Shown here in pieces: positions 52,031 through 64,000 of a DNA stretch of 64,000 nucleotides. The notes under the pieces are model-generated. The model did no database searches, had not been told where the DNA came from, and worked only from the letters and a program-made list of their open reading frames with translations. The position numbers and the translations under genes are program-made. How positions within the stretch are numbered: the stretch's first letter is position 1; the number at the start of each line of letters is the position of its first letter. Source of the stretch: Chiua virens (Eukaryota > Basidiomycota > Agaricomycetes > Boletales > Boletaceae); assembly GCA_019787685.1 (NCBI GenBank), contig JAHNUO010000008.1, forward strand, positions 1,426,001 through 1,490,000, read 5' to 3'.

Positions 52031-52787
52031 AGAGACGGCTGGTTGAGACTTTGAGTAGTAAAAGTACTTACGAACAATAAGAACAAACAAACATTCAGAT
52101 CCAGGTGTACCCGTTGACGAATAACCGCGGTATTACCCGTACCTGTGCGATCCTTCTCTCAGAGGGACTGTTGATACGGAGGCAGAACTCATGGGACTTC
52201 TGAGTACGTGCGTCATGGCTAACATGGACCGATCTCAAAGGTGAGAGTCACGGTTCCTTCACGAATCTTCACACTGAAGATTTACTTGAGGGAGCTTGCT
52301 GGTGTTCTTGGCTTCTTCGTTCAAAGGAATGACAGTTGAAATTATTTCAGTGATCGGAGAGCGCTGTGTGTGCCGTGACAATCTTGTAGCACACCTCGAA
52401 CGCACACAGCAGTTTTTGAGGCGATGCTATTCGTTGTAGGTCCAACGCCGGAATCACATGAGGTTAAAATGAGTATTTCCGGTAGCTTTCACGTCCGTTC
52501 AAGCATTCGTATGTCTCATTGAGGTTCCCACTCTAAATCTTCTTGAGTCAGTGACACTACAATACTCAACTGGCCCCTCTTGTCATCCGTACCCCAATAT
52601 TCTGATCGATCGGTCAGCAGTTTCAACTTTCACTCTTACAGCATCAACGCGCTCAGTGCTTGGGATCGCCTTGAGAAGAATGGTTGAGTAGCAGGTATCG
52701 CCGCGAGAGGATGGATCAGGTGAAGGTCCAGGCGCATGCCGAGAAGAGATCCCGGCTCAGGCCAACACATGCAACGTTTAACCAGGT
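52031..52787. other. Spacer upstream of the GPATCH1-like gene
   Basis: Promoter region of the minus-strand G-patch gene and 3' flank of a weak minus-strand frame. No open frame with a recognised domain was seen. Confidence 0.35.
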
Positions 52788-53299
52788 TCACTTCGTGAAC
52801 GGTGTTTGGATAGCGAGGCTAGGATTGGCGGAGATGTGTTTGACGACGACAACGAACGCGAAGACGCCAGTGCCAATCACTGCTGGGTAGAATGTTTCTC
52901 GATGCCAGGATCAGACTCAGAATGGCCATCGCCACCGCATAAACGGTGAAAGCATTTTGAGCCGATCGTCGTGTCAGATCAGACAAACATGAAACAGTGA
53001 GTTTCAGTCGTTCCAGGACCCGTTGAAAACATCGCTCACTGCCTTGGCGCATTGGATTTGGGGCCATCATCGGCACCACGACTGTAAGAATCCAGGGGCT
53101 AAATTCGTATCAGGTATGAACACCGGTCCGGGGAAAGGATCCACTCAAGTTTGGAGCCTAGTACGGAACAATTTGTGTGTCGTGGAAACGCAATACCATT
53201 ATTGAGTGCGGGACGAGCAGGCATGATTGTAGGTGGGTTCATGACTTTGACGCGGTAATACAGCTGACTCTCGATGGTGTATCTGTCAGCACTGCTCAT
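52788..53299 (-). CDS. Possible small membrane protein, unassigned
   Basis: The minus strand shows MSSADRYTIESQLYYRVKVM at 53299, an apparent exon with GFLQSWC/WILTVVVPMM near 53070, and a last exon with FYPAVIGTGVFAFVVVVK and a TGA at 52790-52788. The hydrophobic segments suggest a membrane protein, but the exons were joined by eye and the start could lie further upstream (toward 53507). No family was recognised. Confidence 0.3.
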
Positions 53300-53588
53300 G
53301 ACAACGGGAGAAACAATCAGCCTTGCTTTCTCCCAGGCAGCCAGTGAGACTACATCTCCACCATTCGCAACTTCTGGTTCTGATCAGGCTGAAAGGTATG
53401 TAGTTAGATTGCTCATGCTGCCACATGCAACGGTCATTTGCCACAGCCGCATGATCGCCATAACGCGGTGCTCTCCCAGACAATGAATCCAGGCTCTTAT
53501 AAACCAATTACTTTGAGCAGAGTGATTCCCGTAGCGTCTTTCGATCTATCGTACTTCTGACCAGTCCCAGTTCGAATCCGTCAAGATT

Positions 53589-55387
53589 ATGTCCTCTGAT
53601 CTACAATTGACTATCGCGGCAATTCAGCAAAACAGCTATGGTTCCCGTACGTGCGTCTGTACTGGTGGTAGTCAGCCTCACAGGCTATCCACAGTTGCTA
53701 TCCTTACCGCTGTCGGATATGATTACAGTAAGCCTCAGGTTCTATTCCAATGTGAACCGCAGACTAACCCATTGCTAGTCCTTGTTTTTCCAAAAGAGGT
53801 GCGACTTTGTCAGACAAAAGCTTTCGCTGATTGATCACCGATGAAGATGGAGTATATCTGGGTCGGTGCATTGCCATTTCCTGAGCTGATGCATCCCTGA
53901 CGAGAACGCAGCATAAACCATGGTCTTGGGTCACAATCATGTTCTTTCTTGTGTGTAGCTAATTTCCAGTGTATTCGGCAAGATGTCTTCTAACAAGACC
54001 TTGATAGGTTCGTTATTGTGGCCTATATAACTTGGCGTAAGTTCATGTCTGTTGTGACGCATGAACTGAATGCTGACCTGGAGCGTGCATCAGGCACAAT
54101 GCCCTCAGTAAGTTTGGATAACAAATGTTGTGAATTTGATCGAACTTTGACTGTGGAATAAGTGGGGAGTAGTTTCATACCTGGTCCTACAAAGGTACAT
54201 TTTTCAAACTATTGGTAACTAATGTCAGATGCTTCCTGGCATGGATTATTTGTTCCCGTAGCTGTACGTATTTGTCCACTATCATTGTCGCGCATTTGAG
54301 CTGTGTCTGATACCAGTGAAACAGTTGTGAGCATTTACTTGAAACATTTCATGTTCTTTCTATTCCCATGCATATGAAGGTGAAACATTCACCAATACCG
54401 AACACTGGACATACATCCTATTCCTCGGCCCAGCCGATCGTGAGTAGTTGATTACTCTGATCCAGAAACGAACTTTACGACAGCGGTTTCAGTTGTCATG
54501 ATCTTGCGCGTATGGGCAATGTACAGTCGATCAAGACTAATCCTCGGATTGCTTCTTTCCATGCTTTTTATTGAGATCATCGTGGTGGTATCTGCTTCTA
54601 TCTATTTCAACCCGATGAATTATTCGTGTATGTAAACTCTGACTCGATAAACGCATGTTACACTAACCAGCGGTTAGGGTTCGCCACTCGAGTACTGGAA
54701 TATTCATTTTGCGCGGAGCAAATTACAAAGCCCGTTTGGGGTTATGTGGCTTACATTTTGCAGATGATATTCGGTGCGGTGTTGTGCATGCTAGCCGTCG
54801 CGCAGTTCGTGAAGCAGTCACTTCAAACGCACGGCGTCACAAAACAGTGGCAACCTAGCCGGTACATAAACCTGCTTGTCAACCAGGGCATCCTCTACTT
54901 CTTAGGGTATGTCCAGTCCCCATCACTATCAGTCCTCTCTTGTCGATCTAAGAACTATTTCTGACAAACTTGAATTTGTATCACTGGCGAAGCTATGACA
55001 CGGCTGAATATTTTCTCTCACAGAATCTTCCTCCTGAACCTCACCGGCCTGCTGTATGTCTCAGGAAAAATTCCCGGCACCAGTTGGCAGCTCAAACTGA
55101 TAGCTATCGTGCAACTTGTGCCCGTGTACACTCTAACCCCTCGTTTCATTATCAGCATACGGGAATTGTATGCACGCGATGTTCAAGGGGGATGCGCGGA
55201 TGGGGTCGATAGTGGGTTCGGCTTGTCTACGTTGTCCAACCACGGTGCTGTCAGAGGACCGATGGTGTTTGCAGCTGGTTTGCACGACGAAGTTGCGGAG
55301 AACGTAGAGGTGGACAGTGGACAGCAGGAGGAGACGGGAGACATCGAGGAGGTCACAAAGAAGATTGGGTCCGTTCACGCAGTGTAG
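53589..55387 (+). CDS. DUF6533 domain multi-pass membrane protein (copy 4)
   Basis: The start is the ATG at 53589 (MSSDLQLTIAAIQQNSYGS). Short exons then give VAILTAVGYDY, ILVFPKE, MEYIWVGALPF and HKPWSWVTIMFFL, the DUF6533 pattern. This copy has a Trp-Ser-Trp variant of the WKxPWT hallmark and belongs to a different subgroup from copies 1-3. Hydrophobic helices follow near 54410-54600 (MLFIEIIVVVSASIYF). The later exons, near 54680-54906 and 55022-55387, include LVNQGILYFLG, IFLLNLTGLLY and LTPRFIISIRELYARD. An acidic tail ends at the TAG at 55385-55387. Function is unknown. Confidence 0.7.
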
Positions 55388-57684
55388 TTTGGGTGGTCCG
55401 TGTATTACAATGTCTAGAAAGTAGAATGTTCGAGGTATCTCACTTCAGCGCAGTTCGGGGAGAACGAGCTGAGGTGTCCATGAGTGCGCGTGAGGTGACT
55501 AAGATCAGACGAAGATGAGGGATCGGGTCTGAGATCTGAGCTCCTAGATACAGGCCCCTAAATCTATTCAGTCTTGTATACGATCCTAGTAGGTCGAGCA
55601 TATTAGCTTGCTGATATTTGACCTAATGGACAATGCATAGTCCAACACAGGTAAGTAATTCCAGAGGTATGCGGGTAAAATCACACGTTTTTGCATAATG
55701 AATAATGCATAAGTAATATCTGGACATGGAATATGAATATGCAGTGCGATACACCATATTTGCGGTGCATTGTTGGCAACCTGGTGAATGGCGGGAATGA
55801 AATATGATGACCGCCAGATTGCCAAGTAGAAGCTACTGGCAAGCGCTAAGCTCTCGTAGTATCACCGTCTTAACTGAGATGTGCCATCGATACTATCTTA
55901 CGGTACAATTGAGTGCAAGGAAATGGCAAATGAATATATATTGTAATGTACAAAGTACAACAGAGTCCGTGGTTCGAAGAAGTCTGATGAGAAGTCAGGC
56001 ACGCTGCATTATGATTAACCATGCCAACCATCATATCCAGTGGTACTCTAGATATTTTTGCAGCCAAATTTGAGAATAGTGGAGCTTTGTTCTGAAAATC
56101 CAATTGCACGTTAGTACACAATCATGGGGCCTGCTGAACTACAGAGGCCCAAACCATGACCGAAACCTGCACCATACAATCGAAAGCTACGAGGGGACAT
56201 TCACTGGCACGACGTGCCCAGGCCTGCCACCTCTGCGATGCATATCAATTCCAGCAAGTGTGAAAACCATACCTTACATGACTGGCTCACCGTCTTCGCT
56301 AAAAACGATGATATACTAGTAGTATGACTTCCGGCTACCGAGACTTGATTCCAGGAACACCTTGATATGTAGACGAGCATTGGCAGCCTGGTCTCCGGGC
56401 CGTCATGGATGCAGAAGGTGACGTTGCACAAGTATCAGTGCTCAAAATCCAATCGCATAGCTCACAAGCAAATCGTCAGAACGCCAATGTCCATTGACGA
56501 GTTTCTTGCTCCCAAGGAAGAAGCAGAAGTTGGGCAGTGGATGTATCAGTTTGAAGGCGAGGGGGATCCAGCCATTGTTGCAGAGTCCAGCACCGAATAG
56601 CAGTCGAGCGAGGTGAGATGATCAAGAACGACTCTGACGAAAAGGACATCTAACCTACAGAAGCACCCATGCCGCATTCAGAAATCATCTAGTTCTGCGA
56701 GAAACTGCAGACAGGTTGGATGACGCGAAGTAATGCAAGTACCTCTGTGGGATTAACTAATCCGCATGTTTCGTGGGGTGATGCATCATGAGGAATTGCC
56801 GAATGCAAGGAAAACACTGACGCTGAGCAGCTGTCGAAGAAAGCAGTGCTAATTACCGTGTCAATGATTTAGGACAAGTACTAGAAAACCATTGCGCGAG
56901 GTGCAAGTGACAGTGGAGAACGATCATGAATATTTGAATCCCAGTGAAAACTGGTTCCGACGAGGTGGGACTCGACCCAACCAGTTTTCATTGCCAAGCA
57001 AAGTTGAAGACATAGGCAAGTCGAGTCTCCGCATATTCGTGACCAGCTCGTGACGCGTGACGCCTCCCCTCAGCGAGACATCTTCCGCTCGCTCTGTACG
57101 TCATCACCGCCCATGTTCTTGCCCAGCTCGTTGGCACCGCAGGTACCCGCAACCGGCGACCTCGAGCCCAAGGTAAATTATACGATGGAGTGCCTGTGGG
57201 GACACCACGCGGTCGCTCGCCAATCGTCGAGTTCGGTGTATTGTCAATGAGACAGCTGTCGCAGCTGACGACAGGGCGTGGACAGTCGACGGGGAGCGGG
57301 GAGGCGAAAGAGGTCCCGTCGCCGCCGTCGAATCTCCGGAACCAGAACCTTTCTTCCGCAGACTCCGAGCATCTACTGATAAGTAACTTTAGAAGTGGTC
57401 CAGACGTAATGTTTGCTGCTTGTTGAATTGAGTCTTGATTCTCATTACACATGTAAGTAGTACATACACATAACGTGAATGTTTTCTCTTTCCCATCCTC
57501 ATTGCAAACCTACTATGTACTAATCAACCTTGAAAGGGATAGCATAGCGCCCATGAGCAAACCAAACAGTTGAAGCATCCGCCGTAACCCAAATTAGGTC
57601 TGGCCCTACAGGGACTTGGAGGTAAGCAGGGCTTTAAAGGCCACTTTGTCATTTGAACCAAATGCCTCGCTGGCACCCTCCACA
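55388..57684. other. 2.3-kb region with small unassigned frames
   Basis: Holds the 3' flank of DUF6533 copy 4. A 63-residue plus-strand frame lies at 56409-56600 (acidic C-terminus), and mutually overlapping frames lie at 56988-57452 (-) and 57190-57426 (+). None has a recognised domain. The last 130 bases are the promoter of monooxygenase copy 2. Confidence 0.3.
57629..57644 (+). promoter_or_regulatory. Promoter element GGGCTTTAAAGGCCAC of copy 2
   Basis: Identical to the element before copy 1 and 41 bases upstream of the ATG at 57685. The surrounding 100 bases are also related to the copy 1 promoter, so both genes may share regulation. Confidence 0.5.
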
Positions 57685-60384
<2,700 letters not shown>

Positions 60385-61779
60385 CGCATGACGAATATCG
60401 GAGAAGCTCTTACGATATATTAGTAGTTACCAATTTTATCATTCTGCCTTGTCCATATCTGCGTCGAAATACCTGTCCGAAACGATGGAGCGGATGAACA
60501 AGTCATTATAGTAAGTAGTACGAGTACGCGAATAGGAATAGAATTTTGTCTTTGTTCAAGTGGCTGTGACCCGGCATCTCTCTTCCGCTCTCGCACTAGC
60601 CACTCCACCCGGGCGCGCCGAACACATTCCTTTTTCTTTTTGCCCACCTGTCACACCCAGTGATTCTTTCGGGGACCGTACGACCCCTCAGAATCGCCTC
60701 GTTGGACCTCGCTGTCGCGTTCTCCGAAACCGTTCACCCACGATCAACTGCGTGACAGTAGCCCGCCCACGCAGCTGACGCTCGGGCCCCCGGGTTCTCA
60801 CAGAGTTCGCGCCTCCACCCACACTTAGCTCAACTCCAGCTCACCTCACACTCTCTCTTTAACCAAGTCACGCAGCGACGAACAAAGGCGTTATACACAA
60901 CTTGTTGTCCCTGCCACTTTCTGTCGTAATACTAACGAGTTGGAAATTGATGACGCCTGCGGCATTCACTAGTACTTACTCACCGAACGTGTGCTCAGGA
61001 CGAGAATATTGTTATGTGCAGTCTCAACTCGACGGTCAAGTCAGGATTTCCATGCTCACGATCGTCGTGCTCGACAAACACCCCACATGCAATTCGCCTC
61101 GGCGCTGGCGAATCCTTTATGTGTTTGCTCTCTTCCATTCAAGTGATCAAAGTCGTGTGCTCGCGACATCGAATCGGTCCATGACGTGCCAGTGGTCAAG
61201 CAGGCTCAAAACGAAAGGTTAACTTTGTCACATCGATTCTGAGGATGGATGCACCACGAGCGATGTAGTAATGATACGGGTACTAGTTGGTCATGACGAC
61301 TCCGACAGTCGAGGGTAATAAGATCAATGCGGATGCAGGCGCGATGAACAATGACGACCATAAGTCCTGTCGTCAATATGAAAAACTTTGGTCATTATCC
61401 GTATTCTTCGAGGGGAGAGAAGGTTCTTACGGCACGAGCACACAACCAAGTTCATCGTTGCTTCAACGGCCAACTTTCTAGGTCTAGGATGTTCAAATAC
61501 GTCAATTGCACACAACGGTTGGTATCTACGTTGTTAATACTAGTAAGGCGACAAGTAATTAGCTCCTATTTACCAAACCCATGAGAGAGGCATCTTTCTC
61601 GAGCAGTGGTCCTATTGAATCGAAAATAGCACCTGTTATAGGGTTTACACATGTACAACCTGAGTGTGGATTGCCAACGAACGCCGGCGAGAGGTCTTTG
61701 TGGCCGAGAAACGTTGGGCATGGCCCAGCATGGCCAGGATGAGACTCAGAGTCCCCGTCATGAGACGCCCACTACAGGC
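60385..61779. other. 1.4-kb spacer between convergent genes
   Basis: No frame with a recognised domain. It contains the 3' flanks of monooxygenase copy 2 (+) and the DUF6534 gene (-). Confidence 0.35.
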
Positions 61780-63685
61780 TCACACATTCTCCGATGCGTC
61801 TTCCTTTGCAGATTTCCAGACGTCCTCATCGGGGACGATCTCCACCTGTTCGGTAAAACGACACGGTTAGGTACCAGAACAAACTGAAATTATACACGGA
61901 CCTTTTGCGTGGAAGACGACTCGCCAGAGTCTTCCGGCTGTTCGACGCTTGTCGCGGGCAATGCAGACAACGCAAACCGGAATGTGTCGATACCACCATA
62001 GATCGTACTCAGAATGTCCCCGAGAGACTCCCGGGTATTCAAGTTGGCAAGAAGGGTGTTACTGTAGACCGAACAAACCGCCGTGCCAATGATGGTATTG
62101 ATAACGGTCGACGGAGAAGCGTACACCTAAGGTTTCGAATCAGGAACGCAGTTCGAGGAACCAACCGCGAATGAACACTGACTAAAATGAGGGATGTAAG
62201 GGCGAACGCGGCTGTCCAAGTACCCGTGTTGACTGCAAAAACGATGAGGCGTTGCAACATGCGTGATGTCCTTGTGGATCGAAAATCATGATCAAGTGAC
62301 GACAAGGGACCGCATCATGCTTACCTGGGTAGTAACTGAGGCGATTTCCATTCGCAAGCAAGTAAGATCGTCATCGCAATGGCAATAAGGATATCCAGAA
62401 CAGAAGCGGGAACGATGATCAACGTTTCTAGAAGCTGACCGATAGTGGCTCAGAAACTCATTTCAGTCCATAAAATGGATGCCCACTCGAAATGGATAGT
62501 GACTGAGTGCTGTGGCCGGCACAGTTTTTAGGGTGCTGCGATAGAGAGGAAGTGGGCGTGAACAATTGCACTCTGGGCCAAAAAAGACACCGACCCGCTG
62601 GAAATATGCAACGCCTTTGCACAAAGGACTGAGATCGTAATTGTCAGCATTCCCTCGTGTGAATCTGGCTAAAGACAGCTTACGGATACTGCACACTGAG
62701 ATGCCAAAAGATACTATTGGTAAGGTTCATATCCCATGTTTATTTGGTCTTACCAATCTGGAGCACCGCGCAGATAAACTGCAGCCAACCTCTTAGTAAA
62801 AGAGTGATCCCTGGTGTGCGCTGATCCCTTACCCATAAGACTGGCACCAGAAAATTTTTCTTCGCGACTGCGCAACTATGAGTAATAGAAAATGAAGTTT
62901 TGAAAAGACTCGGACGCACATACAAAGATTCGATAAGCGAAAAAGCCTTGAACGGGTACCGCAACCAAGGCCTGCGTGGTATCAGCAGGCTGCTGGGAGC
63001 AAAGTAAAATGCACACTGTTAGAAGAGGCTTGAACTACGGCTATTTGGTAAGTCTTCAAAAGAAATTTACGTATAAAACTTACGAAGATTTCACTGAAAA
63101 GGTGGTCAAGACAATATGAGATTCGAGTAACAAATGGCTCACGGATGTCCATTCAAGTATGCATGTGGGTTTCGCAGACCGATAATTTGCTTGTACGCTA
63201 TGCGATGCATTAAGTGAGAAAAACATCTAAACACTACACATACAAAAAGAAACTCACCGGTAGAAATGGTCATACCTTCATGCAGCGTGTTTACCACCCT
63301 GTCGTGATTCATCAGAGAGATCGCGACCCGAAGAGATTACCAGTGAGGTATACCAAACAAATGCCACCTAAAGAGAGCACATCAATCGTGATAGAGACGA
63401 AGTTCGTGATTTCTACTCACTAGAACCTTCAGCAACAAGCGATCTTTTTGATATCTGGAACAGAGTACGACTGAATTGACGAACGAATGGGCGGAACGTG
63501 AATCTTACAAGACGAAATACCGGAATCTGGATGAGTAATTTAATAAGTATATAGTACTTCGCTCTAGTAGACAACACTCACGTTTGCATGCACATGAGAC
63601 TGTAGAATGCTGTCGCCAGGAGAGCAGCAAATAAATATGGACCGCATATATCTTCAACGGGAGGAGGGGCTGCGCCAGACGACAT
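61780..63685 (-). CDS. DUF6534 domain membrane protein
   Basis: Fungal multi-pass membrane protein family of unknown function. The start MSSGAAPPPVEDICGPYLF is at 63685. ALLATAFYSLMCMQ follows, then a GTGAGT intron and RYFVL. Middle exons (63.4-62.3 kb) are short and hydrophobic and were only partly placed. The C-terminal part has WTAAFALTSLILV near 62220, then YASPSTVINTIIGTAVCSVY and SNTLLANLNTR near 62125-62030. NTLLxxLNxR is the family's C-terminal signature. The last exon, near 61850-61780, ends with an acidic tail and a TGA. Confidence 0.75.
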
Positions 63686-64000
63686 TCTACCAGTAGCAGT
63701 ATCGAGGCGCGAGGTTGCAGTCAGAAGAAACGAGACACTGGAGGATCTTGAAAAATTCGGCGCAGGCGAGTAAATTTTATGTTTATAGTCGCCGCCAGCA
63801 TGGTGGTGCTCGAAAATCTCGTTGATTTCACCCCTCAAACCGCGATCGAATCGGAACCAAGCTGTCACAGTTTGACTCGGAGACGCGTGCCTTTTTATGA
63901 AAAATCCGCCAGATTCATTACTCCTGTCAACGGATGAACATGTACTGATCACCCTGTCATGGGAGGTCGTGATGAGTCCCCTGGTCCGTGTGATCGTCTG
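63686..64000. other. Window end, upstream of the DUF6534 gene
   Basis: Promoter side of the DUF6534 gene. An upstream in-frame ATG near 63952 exists but gives a non-family extension. Nothing else was recognised. Confidence 0.35.

Overview
The window is nuclear DNA of a filamentous basidiomycete, most likely an agaricomycete. Its genes carry many short spliceosomal introns (about 45-90 nt, GTAAGT/GTATGT donors, CTRAY branch sites). It holds families typical of that class: DUF6533 and DUF6534 membrane proteins, a multi-intron G-domain GTPase, and phenol-hydroxylase-type flavoproteins. I did not try to name the species. No rRNA, tRNA, CRISPR or prokaryotic feature was found.

Layout. 1.0-5.8 kb: a P-loop GTPase gene whose middle holds an extraordinary array of three-nucleotide exons. 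6.2-12.5 kb: a CpG-depleted, transposon-rich block with a Tc1/mariner relic, two complete but broken Tc1/mariner elements with 215-bp foldback ends, and two solo LTRs with target duplications. 13.3-19.3 kb (-): condensin subunit SMC4. 20.7-22.5 kb (+): DUF6533 protein. 25.6-28.8 kb (+): heat shock transcription factor. 31.8-36.5 kb: phenol-hydroxylase-like monooxygenase copy 1 and a convergent DUF6533 gene. 38.8-39.5 kb (-): a further, unusual or decaying DUF6533 copy. 40.6-46.8 kb (-): DEP-DH-DH-PH-CNH Rho GEF. It is divergent from a tRNA m3C methyltransferase (47.2-48.8 kb, +), which converges on a G-patch splicing-factor gene (48.9-52.0 kb, -). 53.6-55.4 kb (+): a fourth DUF6533 gene. 57.7-60.4 kb (+): monooxygenase copy 2. 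61.8-63.7 kb (-): DUF6534 protein.

The main discovery is at 2.6-5.3 kb. Twenty-seven tandem units, almost all exactly 86 bp, each consist of a complete intron (GTAAGT donor, CTGAT branch site, pyrimidine tract, ATAG acceptor; 83 nt) and one variable trinucleotide lying exactly between acceptor and next donor. The trinucleotides are only GGA, CTT, TAT, GAA or CAA: always sense codons and always phase 0. Four more single-codon exons follow, separated by introns unrelated to the repeat, and then ordinary exons continue in the same frame to the stop. If spliced as read, the gene inserts a variable tract of about 31 residues, one codon per exon, into a GTPase. Copy-number change or exon skipping would alter that tract without ever breaking the frame. 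No transcript evidence was available, so the splicing is predicted.

Housekeeping genes (SMC4, HSF, Rho GEF, TRM140-type methyltransferase, GPATCH1-type protein) alternate with accessory membrane and monooxygenase families. The two monooxygenases and nearby DUF6533 genes look like a dispersed local duplication.
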